DNA from: Pseudomonas putida
GTDB taxonomy: Bacteria; Pseudomonadota; Gammaproteobacteria; Pseudomonadales; Pseudomonadaceae
Length of the DNA: 64,000 bases
Direction of reading: 5' to 3'
NCBI RefSeq assembly: GCF_028682635.1
Contig: NZ_JANHLK010000015.1
Coordinates: 1 to 64,000 of the forward strand
Shown here: piece after piece, positions 48,841-56,500 of the stretch
Numbering within the stretch: position 1 is the first letter of the stretch
Layout of the letters: every line of letters begins with the position of its first letter
Notes under the pieces: generated by a model
Seen by the model: only the letters and a program-made list of their open reading frames with translations
Databases searched by the model: none
What the model was told of the DNA's origin: nothing
Program-made: the position numbers and the translations under genes

Positions 48841-48926
48841 TGTAGGAGCTGGCTTGCCAGCGAAGACGGCCGATAGATCACCACAAGGTTTACGGGCCCC
48901 TTCGCCGGCAAGCCGGCTCCTACAGG
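48841..48926. repeat. REP pair (GTAGGAGCTGGCTTGCCAGCGAAG type)
   Basis: TGTAGGAGCTGGCTTGCCAGCGAAG and an inverted partner (CTTCGCCGGCAAGCCGGCTCCTACA) form a hairpin between the convergent msrA and rlmJ genes; a third REP subtype in this window. Confidence 0.88.
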
Positions 48927-48933
48927 CCGAGCA

Positions 48934-49770
48934 TTACTCGGCAATCAACCAATCCATCCGCCACCCGCCCTGCGTCTGCCCAAGCTTCTCGGACAACCAC
49001 GGCAGCAACTCACGCAACTCTTCCTCCAGCCCCCACGGCGGATTGGCAATCGCCAAACCGGAGCCGTTCAGGCTGTTAGGCGTATCCAACGGATGCACCA
49101 GCAACTCGACCCGCAACAACTTCGGCGCACCGGTACCGGCCAGATCCTTATAGAAACGCCGCAACGCGCGCTGATCCTTCACCGGATACCAGATCGCCGC
49201 CACGGTCTGGCGCATCCGCCCCACAGCCTCTTTCAAGGACGCTGCACAGCGCTGCATCTCGTCGAGCTTTTCGAACGGCGGATCGATCAACATCACCGCG
49301 CGCTTCTCGGGCACTGGAAGCAACGCCCGCGGCACATGCCAGCCTTCACCAAGATGCACCTTGACCCGCCGATCCCCGGCCATATTGTCCTTGAGCAACA
49401 CGCCGTCTTCCGGGTGTTTCTCGTTGAGCAACACACGGTCCTGCGCACGCGTCAGGCGCCGCGCCAACTCCGGCGACCCCGGGTAATAGCGTAACTGTCC
49501 ATCCGGGTTCATCTCATGCAGCACCTGCATGTAATCAGCCGTCAGGATCGGCAGATCCGGCTGATCCCACAAACGCGCGATGCCTTCCAGGTACTCACCG
49601 GTACGGCTGGCCTGATCGCCTTGAAGGTCGTACAGACCAATGCCGGCGTGAGTGTCGAGATAGGCAAACGGCTGCTCCTTGCGCGACATCAGTGCGATGA
49701 GGCGGGTCAAGGTCAGGTGTTTGAACACATCGGCGTGATTGCCGGCATGGAAGGCGTGGCGATAATTCAT
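48934..49770 (-). CDS. rlmJ: 23S rRNA (adenine(2030)-N6)-methyltransferase RlmJ
   Basis: SAM-dependent RNA methyltransferase of 278 residues that modifies A2030 of 23S rRNA. The N-terminus MNYRHAFHAGNHADVFKHL is characteristic. The motif LIDPPFEK is the N6-adenine methyltransferase catalytic DPP(F/Y) element. The ATG at 49770 is chosen for the conserved N-terminus; eight codons of open frame lie above it without similarity. Stand-alone gene, convergent with msrA. Confidence 0.94.
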   Translation of the reverse strand: MNYRHAFHAGNHADVFKHLTLTRLIALMSRKEQPFAYLDTHAGIGLYDLQGDQASRTGEYLEGIARLWDQPDLPILTADYMQVLHEMNPDGQLRYYPGSPELARRLTRAQDRVLLNEKHPEDGVLLKDNMAGDRRVKVHLGEGWHVPRALLPVPEKRAVMLIDPPFEKLDEMQRCAASLKEAVGRMRQTVAAIWYPVKDQRALRRFYKDLAGTGAPKLLRVELLVHPLDTPNSLNGSGLAIANPPWGLEEELRELLPWLSEKLGQTQGGWRMDWLIAE

Positions 49771-49851
49771 GGTTGCTCCTGCGAAGGCCGGCAAGTTTAC
49801 CTTTTACCGGCCAGCAAGTCAGGGGTTGGGGGCTGAGTGGCCCTCAACGTC

Positions 49852-49935
49852 AAAAGATCGCAGCCTTCGGCAGCTACAAGGATCGCGCAAGATGGATCTG
49901 ACACCTGTAGGAGCTGCCGAAGGCTGCGATCTTTT
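49852..49935. repeat. REP-type palindrome upstream of rlmJ
   Basis: AAAAGATCGCAGCCTTCGGCAGCTAC and its inverted partner (GTAGGAGCTGCCGAAGGCTGCGATCTTTT) enclose about 30 bases. It lies between rlmJ and the end of the small DUF3077-like gene. Confidence 0.88.
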
Positions 49936-49957
49936 GATCTTGATCTTGTGACGACGC

Positions 49958-50287
49958 CTACACCCCTGCCGAATGCCGCGCCCGCAATCGCCGCCCAACC
50001 ACATCCAGCACGTCACAGCCATCGCGCAGCGGAATAGCGCAAAGCAAGGCAAAGTCGCTGAGGATAAAGGACTCACACTCAATGGAACCGCGCATCGACA
50101 GGTTCTCAAGCACCTGGGTAACTGCGCGGACTCTGTAGTTTGCGGCGTCCGCAAGGACGTCGAGTGGCGCGTGGGTGTCGACGAACAGGGTGGGCATATC
50201 GGTGCAGTTGCTGGTCAATGCCATGAAGCGGTTGTCGGGATGGGGAGTTGGTTTTTCGTAGGGCGGATCGGGGTGAATTGTTTTCAT
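49958..50287 (-). CDS. Small Pseudomonas protein, DUF3077/DUF6124-like
   Basis: A 109-residue protein with a Pro-rich hydrophilic N-terminus (HPDPPYEKPTPHPDN), then LFVDTHAPLDVLADAANYRV and a helical region with IECESFILSDFALLCAI. The layout resembles the abundant short Pseudomonas proteins grouped as DUF3077 or DUF6124, whose function is unknown. A strong AGGAG ribosome site lies 6-10 bases upstream of the ATG. The leader upstream forms two hairpins (listed separately). Family match is moderate and made by eye. Confidence 0.68.
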   Translation of the reverse strand: MKTIHPDPPYEKPTPHPDNRFMALTSNCTDMPTLFVDTHAPLDVLADAANYRVRAVTQVLENLSMRGSIECESFILSDFALLCAIPLRDGCDVLDVVGRRLRARHSAGV

Positions 50288-50453
50288 TAGTAGCTCCTAA
50301 AGATGAATCGGAGCTGCCATCAGCCTTCCTACAGGCTAGGGTGGCAGCTAAGCGCGGGGTAGGAATATCGAGACCTTGGGAAAACTCGACCACGCCGAAG
50401 CGTGCCCGCGCGTAGCCGCCGCAACTGATCTTACGGACGCATATAAACGACAT
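50288..50453 (-). ncRNA. Structured 5' leader of the small DUF3077-like gene (candidate RNA element)
   Basis: Read on the minus strand, the leader has a hairpin CACGC-UUCG-GCGTG (50391-50404) with a UUCG tetraloop. Nearer the gene is a long hairpin AGCTGCCA...TGGCAGCT (50312-50349) with an inner AGCC/GGCT stem. A reading frame starting MSFICVRK at 50453 runs through the same bases and could be a leader peptide. I recognise no named RNA family; this is a candidate only. Confidence 0.45.
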
Positions 50454-50473
50454 CTTTAAGCTGCAGAGGCCGA

Positions 50474-50860
50474 CTAGAAAATCTCCATTTCAACCATCGC
50501 TGCGAGGCAGAACATAATCAATAGAAGAACGATCACAGACCACTGCAATACAATCAGCCTAAATCTAAGTGATGACGGTAGGCTTCTTATATCGTCGGCA
50601 CTGATACGACCGCGTTTAATGTAGAAATCGGGGAATGTCACAAACCCAGAGATCCCCCCTACCACCATCAATTTCCCCCAAGGTCCGCCGCAGCTTAGAG
50701 GTGCAAGACTTATAACGGCAGGGCTGTTTTGGAAATAACCCAGCAAGACCTTCATTTTTGTATAGGCCAGGTACAGGGTAAATCCAATGCATGCGATGAG
50801 CCCTCCGAAATCAATTAGTCCGACTACGAGAAATAATTTATCAGCCGTGCTCAAAGTCAC
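50474..50860 (-). CDS. Small membrane protein, candidate immunity protein
   Basis: A 128-residue protein of unknown family with three hydrophobic stretches: about residues 8-32 (LFLVVGLIDFGGLIACIGF), 47-75, and 102-122 (LIVLQWSVIVLLLIMF). Between the last two is a polar segment (YIKRGRISADDIR). It starts with GTG overlapping the stop of the preceding broken effector gene (GTGA). Base composition is more AT-rich than the flanking genes. A polytopic membrane protein placed immediately after a glycine-rich, pore-like effector tail fits a type VI immunity protein, as in known pairs of pore-forming effectors. This is inference from context; no family was recognised. Confidence 0.62.
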   Translation of the reverse strand: MTLSTADKLFLVVGLIDFGGLIACIGFTLYLAYTKMKVLLGYFQNSPAVISLAPLSCGGPWGKLMVVGGISGFVTFPDFYIKRGRISADDIRSLPSSLRFRLIVLQWSVIVLLLIMFCLAAMVEMEIF

Positions 50861-51271
50861 TTCACTAACTCATAAATTTTCTCAGCGATATTCTCACCAA
50901 CTTTTTCACCCGCTTGACCTGCAGAAAAGGTTGCTCCTCCGACCACCAAAACTCCGCAAGCCAATACGGATAATCCTCTGGTATAACCACCAAGTCCCAC
51001 GCAGAGCCCTCCAACTAGAGGGGCACTTAACACAATACCGGATGCCCAGCCACCGGCCAGACCTCCAGCAAAGCTTCCCGCCTCAGTGAATTTGACTCTC
51101 TCACAAGCTTCGGTGTTTCCCGCAGAACACACATCCTGAACCGCCGCAGGAAACGCGGTCGCCTTCACGCGCATGGGCGATACCAAACATCATGACGCGT
51201 GTGTCGGCTTCCAACACCTTGCCGCCGCAAGTGGTCTCGTCACCCAGGCGAATGAAATGTCCTTTGGCCAT
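50857..51271 (-). pseudogene. Broken PAAR-domain effector gene (type VI secretion), internally deleted
   Basis: From an ATG at 51271 the minus strand encodes a PAAR-type N-terminus (MAKGHFIRLGDETTCGGKVL, then ADTRVMMFGIAHAREGDRVS). It stays PAAR-like for about 43 codons, then reads unrelated residues and stops at 51098. In the next frame, open from 51186 to 50857, the sequence continues as DVCSAGNTEACERVKFTEAG followed by a hydrophobic glycine-zipper tail (GGLAGGWASGIVLSAPLVGG). This looks like the C-terminus of a pore-forming effector. The junction near 51141-51150 joins the two parts out of frame and removes the rest of the PAAR domain and the linker. I interpret it as a deletion remnant. 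A 109-residue product from the ATG at 51186 cannot be excluded. Confidence 0.7.
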
Positions 51272-51303
51272 TGCTGATCTCCCTCTCTGCTGGCGCCCCA
51301 GTC

Positions 51304-51459
51304 ATGGAAAGCGCACCACTGTTAACCATCGATAAGCCGACTCGGGATGAGCGGCTTAACGCAAAGTACGTGGACAGAGAGGAAACTCAAGACGGTCTAG
51401 AAAATCAGGAAATGCCTTACGAGCTGGACGGAAAAGGACCACGGAAACGGGATGACTAA
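51304..51459 (+). CDS. Possible small acidic protein or gene fragment
   Basis: A 51-residue reading frame (MESAPLLTIDKPTRDERLNA at the start, ending in a Gly-Pro-Arg-Lys-rich tail). The residue mix (many Asp, Glu, Lys, Arg) looks protein-like rather than random. No convincing ribosome site is present, and the frame continues upstream to a TTG at 51271. It may be a genuine small protein, or the 3' end of a gene cut by the same event that damaged the adjacent PAAR gene. No family was recognised. Confidence 0.35.
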   Translation: MESAPLLTIDKPTRDERLNAKYVDREETQDGLENQEMPYELDGKGPRKRDD

Positions 51460-51484
51460 CGCCGGTTTTCGGTCCTGGCGCGCC

Positions 51485-51522
51485 AAAAAAAAACGGCCCG
51501 CACCTTGAGGCTGCGAGCCGTT
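51485..51522 (-). terminator. Rho-independent terminator of putP
   Basis: On the minus strand, AACGGCTCGCA and TGCGGGCCGTT pair around a 9-base loop and are followed by a run of T residues, 40-75 bases after the putP stop codon. Confidence 0.9.
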
Positions 51523-51560
51523 CTTTCATCAGCGACGGGGAGCGTTCACCCCATCACTTA

Positions 51561-53045
51561 TCACTTGTTCAAACGGAAATCCGCCTCGGCAGCAGCAAAG
51601 CGCGAAAGCATGCCGGCAGTCGGCGTGCCCAGCTTGCTGACGATGTAGATCGCCAGGCTGGCGAAGATGAAGCCAGGGATGATTTCGTACAGGCCCAGCA
51701 GTTCGAAATGCTTCCAGACGATCACGGTGATCGCGCCGACCAGGATGCCGGCCAGTGCGCCGTTGCGGGTCATGTCTTTCCAGATCACGGAGATCAGTAC
51801 GACCGGACCGAATGCAGCGCCGAAACCGGCCCAGGCGTAGCTCACCAGGCCCAGTACGCGGTTTTCCGGGTTGGCGGCCATCGCGATGGCAATCAGGGCA
51901 ACCAGCAGCACCATGGCGCGGCCGACCCAGACCAGTTCAACCTGGGAAGCGGATTTACGCAGGAAGGTCTTGTAGAAGTCTTCGGTCAGGGCGCTCGAGC
52001 ACACTAGCAGCTGGCAGCTCAGGGTGCTCATGACCGCCGCCAGAATGGCCGACAGCAGTACACCGGCAACCCATGGGTTGAACAGGATTTTCGCCAGCTC
52101 GATGAACACACGCTCGTGGTTTTCGGTCACAGGACCTGCTACTTCCGGGTGCGCCGAGAAGTAGGCGATACCGAAGAAGCCTACCGCCACGGTGCCGCCC
52201 AGGCACAGGATCATCCAGGCCATGGAGATGCGACGGGCCTTGGCGATCGACTTCACGGAATCGGCTGCCATGAAACGCGCCAGGATGTGCGGCTGGCCGA
52301 AGTAGCCCAGGCCCCAACCCATCAGCGAGATGATGCCGATGAAGGTGGTGTTCTTCAGCATGTCGAAGTTGCTGGCGTCTTGCGCTTCGATGGCCAGGAA
52401 CGTGGTGTCGACGCCACCGGTGGCCAGCAGCACGATGATCGGCGTGAGCAACAGGGCGAAGATCATCAGGGTCGCTTGTACGGTGTCAGTCCAGCTCACT
52501 GCCAGGAAACCGCCGACGAAGGTGTAGGCAATCGTCGCCGCAGCGCCGGCCCACAGCGCAGTCTCGTAGGACATGCCGAAGGTGCTTTCGAACAGACGGG
52601 CGCCGGCCACGATGCCGGAAGCGCAGTAGATGGTGAAGAACACCAGGATCACGACGGCGGAGATGATCCGCAGCAGGCCGCTTTTGTCTTCGAAACGACT
52701 GGAGAAGTAGTCCGGCAGGGTCAGCGCATCGCCGTTGTGCTCGGTCTGCACACGCAGACGGCCAGCGACGAACAGCCAGTTGAGGTACGCACCGACGATC
52801 AGGCCGATGGCGATCCAGCTTTCGGACAGACCGGACATGTAGATCGCGCCCGGCAGGCCCATCAACAACCAGCCGCTCATGTCGGAGGCACCAGCGGACA
52901 ACGCGGTCACGACGCTGCCCAGGCTACGGCCGCCCAGGATGTAATCGGAAAGGTTGTTGGTAGAGCGATAGGCCATGAAGCCGATCAGCACCATTGCTGC
53001 GATGTAGATCACGAACGTGATCAGGGTTGGATTGCTTACGCTCAT
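51561..53045 (-). CDS. putP: Sodium/proline symporter PutP
   Basis: Inner-membrane Na+/solute symporter of 494 residues with about thirteen helices, importing proline for catabolism or osmotic use. The SSS-family signature is clear: the N-terminal LSDYILGGRSLGSVVTALSA, GASDMSGWLLMGLPG and the later GWGLGYFGQPHILARFMA. The ATG at 53045 is the expected start. It is divergent from putA across a region with five PutA-type operator elements, so proline-dependent release of PutA repression is likely. Confidence 0.95.
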   Translation of the reverse strand: MSVSNPTLITFVIYIAAMVLIGFMAYRSTNNLSDYILGGRSLGSVVTALSAGASDMSGWLLMGLPGAIYMSGLSESWIAIGLIVGAYLNWLFVAGRLRVQTEHNGDALTLPDYFSSRFEDKSGLLRIISAVVILVFFTIYCASGIVAGARLFESTFGMSYETALWAGAAATIAYTFVGGFLAVSWTDTVQATLMIFALLLTPIIVLLATGGVDTTFLAIEAQDASNFDMLKNTTFIGIISLMGWGLGYFGQPHILARFMAADSVKSIAKARRISMAWMILCLGGTVAVGFFGIAYFSAHPEVAGPVTENHERVFIELAKILFNPWVAGVLLSAILAAVMSTLSCQLLVCSSALTEDFYKTFLRKSASQVELVWVGRAMVLLVALIAIAMAANPENRVLGLVSYAWAGFGAAFGPVVLISVIWKDMTRNGALAGILVGAITVIVWKHFELLGLYEIIPGFIFASLAIYIVSKLGTPTAGMLSRFAAAEADFRLNK

Positions 53046-53196
53046 TTAAGTGACGCCCTGGCTTTGTTTTTATGTAGCGGCGGCTGGTGAACCGCTGGCA
53101 AACGGTGACGTTTGACAGGCGATCCGGGATCCCGCGCATTTATGACTGATGTTTCCCCAGGAAAGCCATCAGCCGGAGCACCCGAATCGAGTTCGG

Positions 53197-53270
53197 GTTG
53201 CACCTTGGGCGCGAATGCTATTCAACAAAGCAAATAAGGTGCAACCAGTTTCTCGAGAATAAGTTGCACC
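53197..53270. promoter_or_regulatory. PutA operator cluster, putP side
   Basis: Three copies of GTTGCACC: direct at 53197-53204 and 53263-53270, and inverted (GGTGCAAC) at 53238-53245. E. coli PutA is known to bind GTTGCA elements in its put control region, and this PutA has the same ribbon-helix-helix domain. Confidence 0.78.
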
Positions 53271-53419
53271 TAGTCGGAAATAAATTTCAAAACCGGTTTT
53301 TTGCTCCTTTTCGGAGCAAGAAGAAGGAGCAGCCACCCTAAAAAGCACCAAGCAGAGGCGGCACTTGCGTACCAGAATTTATTTCCTGACGAGCTGCGTA
53401 ACATTCCGACAAAAAAAGG

Positions 53420-53437
53420 GTTGCACCCGGTTGCACC
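53420..53437. promoter_or_regulatory. PutA operator pair, putA side
   Basis: Two direct GTTGCACC copies at 53420-53427 and 53430-53437, ten bases apart (one helical turn), 71 bases upstream of the putA start. Probably bound cooperatively by PutA dimers. Confidence 0.78.
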
Positions 53438-53507
53438 TCAACAGTCGCACGGCTAATCTTGCCGCCAGCTGATGCCACGCAGTCGTGGCAAACATGAGGA
53501 TAAAAAC

Positions 53508-56500
53508 ATGGCTACCACCACCCTTGGGGTCAAACTTGACGACCCGACCCGCGAACGCCTCAAGGCTGCCGCGACCTCGATTGATCGCACGCCGCATTGG
53601 CTGATCAAGCAGGCAATCTTCAATTACCTGGAAAAACTCGAGGGTGGTGCAACCCTGTCCGAGCTGAACGGTTTGACCAAGGATTCCGACGACAGCGTCG
53701 ACGCGCCTCTGGATCACGCCCACCAGTGCTTCCTCGAATTCGCCGAAAGCATCCTGCCGCAATCCGTACTGCGCGCTTCGATCACTGCCGCCTACCGTCG
53801 CCCTGAGCCGGAAGTGGTGCCGATGCTGATCGAGCAGGCACGCCTGCCGGCGCCTATGGCCGAAGCCACCAACAAACTCGCCGCGTCTATCGCGGAAAAA
53901 CTGCGCAACCAGAAGAGCGCTGGCGGCCGTGCCGGTATCGTTCAAGGCCTGCTGCAGGAGTTCTCCCTGTCGTCCCAGGAAGGCGTGGCGCTGATGTGCC
54001 TGGCCGAAGCGCTGCTGCGCATCCCGGATAAAGGCACCCGCGACGCCCTGATCCGCGACAAGATCAGCACCGGCAACTGGCACCCGCACCTGGGCAACAG
54101 CCCGTCGTTGTTCGTCAACGCCGCGACCTGGGGCCTGCTGCTGACCGGCAAGCTGGTGTCCACGCACAACGAAGCCGGCCTGACGTCGTCCCTGAGCCGC
54201 ATCATCGGCAAGAGCGGCGAGCCGATGATCCGCAAGGGCGTCGACATGGCCATGCGCCTGATGGGCGAGCAGTTCGTCACCGGCGAAACCATCGCCGAAG
54301 CCCTGGCCAACGCCAGCAAGTTCGAAGCCAAGGGTTTCCGCTATTCCTACGACATGCTCGGTGAAGCCGCACTGACCGAGCACGATGCGCAGAAGTACCT
54401 GGCCTCGTACGAACAAGCCATCCACTCGATCGGCAAAGCGTCCCACGGTCGTGGGATTTATGAAGGCCCGGGCATTTCGATCAAGCTGTCCGCCCTGCAC
54501 CCGCGTTACAGCCGTGCGCAGTACGAGCGCGTGATGGACGAGCTGTACCCGCGCCTGCTGTCGCTGACCCTGCTGGCCAAGCAATACGACATCGGCCTGA
54601 ACATCGACGCCGAAGAAGCCGACCGCCTGGAGCTGTCGCTGGATTTGCTCGAGCGCCTGTGCTTCGAGCCGCAACTGACTGGCTGGAACGGCATCGGTTT
54701 CGTCATCCAGGCTTACCAGAAGCGTTGCCCGTACGTGATCGACTACGTGATCGACCTGGCTCGCCGCAGCCGTCATCGCCTGATGATCCGCCTGGTGAAA
54801 GGCGCGTACTGGGACAGCGAGATCAAGCGCGCCCAGGTCGAAGGCCTGGAAGGCTATCCGGTCTACACCCGCAAGGTGTACACCGACGTGTCCTACATCG
54901 CTTGCGCACGCAAACTGCTGTCGGTGCCGGAAGTCATCTACCCGCAGTTCGCCACGCACAACGCCCACACCCTGTCGGCCATTTATCACATCGCCGGTCA
55001 GAACTATTACCCGGGCCAGTATGAGTTCCAGTGCCTGCACGGCATGGGTGAACCGCTGTACGAACAGGTTGTAGGCAAAGTTTCCGAAGGTAAGCTGAAC
55101 CGTCCGTGCCGCGTGTACGCACCGGTCGGCACCCATGAAACCCTGCTGGCCTACCTGGTGCGTCGCCTGCTGGAAAACGGCGCGAACACCTCGTTCGTCA
55201 ACCGGATTGCCGACCAGTCGATTTCGATCCAGGAACTGGTAGCCGACCCGGTAGCCAGCATCGAGCAGATGGCGACCGTGGAAGGTGGTTTCGGCCTGCC
55301 GCACCCGCGCATTCCGCTGCCGCGTGACCTGTACGGTGCCGAGCGCGCCAACTCCAGCGGCATCGACATGGCCAACGAACATCGTCTGGCTTCCCTGTCC
55401 TGCGCCCTGCTGGCTACCGCGCACAACCACTGGAAGGCCGCGCCGATGCTCGGTTGCGCGTCCAGCAGCGAAACCCCCGCGCCAGTGCTGAACCCGTCCG
55501 ACCTGCGTGACGTGGTTGGCCATGTACAGGAAGCGACCGTCGAAGACGTCGACAACGCGATCCAGTGCGCCCTGAACGCTGCGCCGATCTGGCAGGCCAC
55601 CCCGCCGGCCGAACGCGCTGCGATCCTGGAACGCGCTGCCGATTTGATGGAAGGTGAGATCCAGCCGCTGATGGGCCTGCTGGCTCGCGAAGCCGGCAAG
55701 ACCTTCGCCAACGCCATCGCCGAAGTGCGTGAAGCCGTGGACTTCCTGCGTTACTACGCGGTGCAGGCACGCAACGACTTCACCAATGACGCCCACCGTC
55801 CGCTGGGCCCGGTGGTGTGCATCAGCCCGTGGAACTTCCCGCTGGCGATTTTCAGCGGCCAGGTAGCTGCGGCACTGGCAGCCGGTAACCCGGTCTTGGC
55901 CAAGCCTGCGGAACAGACTCCGCTGGTCGCTGCTCAAGCCGTGCGCCTGCTGCTCGAAGCCGGCATTCCCGAGGGCGTGCTGCAACTGCTGCCGGGTCGC
56001 GGCGAAACCGTCGGCGCTGGCCTTGTGGGTGACGATCGCGTCAAAGGCGTGATGTTCACCGGTTCCACCGAAGTCGCTCGTCTGCTGCAACGCAACATTG
56101 CCGGTCGCCTGGACAGCCAGGGTCGCCCGATTCCGCTGATCGCCGAAACCGGTGGCCAGAACGCGATGATCGTCGACTCTTCGGCACTGACCGAACAGGT
56201 TGTGATCGACGTGGTTTCCTCGGCCTTCGACAGCGCCGGCCAGCGGTGCTCAGCCCTGCGCGTGCTGTGCCTGCAGGAAGATTCCGCCGACCGCGTGATC
56301 GAAATGCTCAAGGGCGCCATGGCTGAAAGCCGCCTCGGCAACCCTGAGCGCCTGTCCGTGGACATCGGCCCGGTGATCGACGCCGAAGCCAAGGCTGGCA
56401 TCGAGAAGCACATCCAGGCCATGCGCGACAAAGGTCGCAGCGTGTACCAGGTGGCCATCACCGACGCCGAAGAAGTCAAACGCGGCACCTTCGTGATGCC

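Noticed and set aside
50106..50453. A 115-codon minus-strand frame overlapping the small DUF3077-like gene
   Set aside because: It overlaps that gene in another frame and the same bases form strong hairpins. A short leader peptide remains possible, but the whole frame is not supported as a gene.
53301..53319. TTGCTCC-TTTTC-GGAGCAA hairpin between putP and putA as a terminator
   Set aside because: No T-run follows on either strand in the right place and it sits inside a divergent control region; its role is unclear, so it is not called a terminator.
53379..56090. A 903-codon open frame on the minus strand opposite putA
   Set aside because: It is the complement of a strongly coding, high-GC gene with intact PutA domains, and the translation has no recognisable domain. 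Such long antisense frames are typical of GC-rich genomes.
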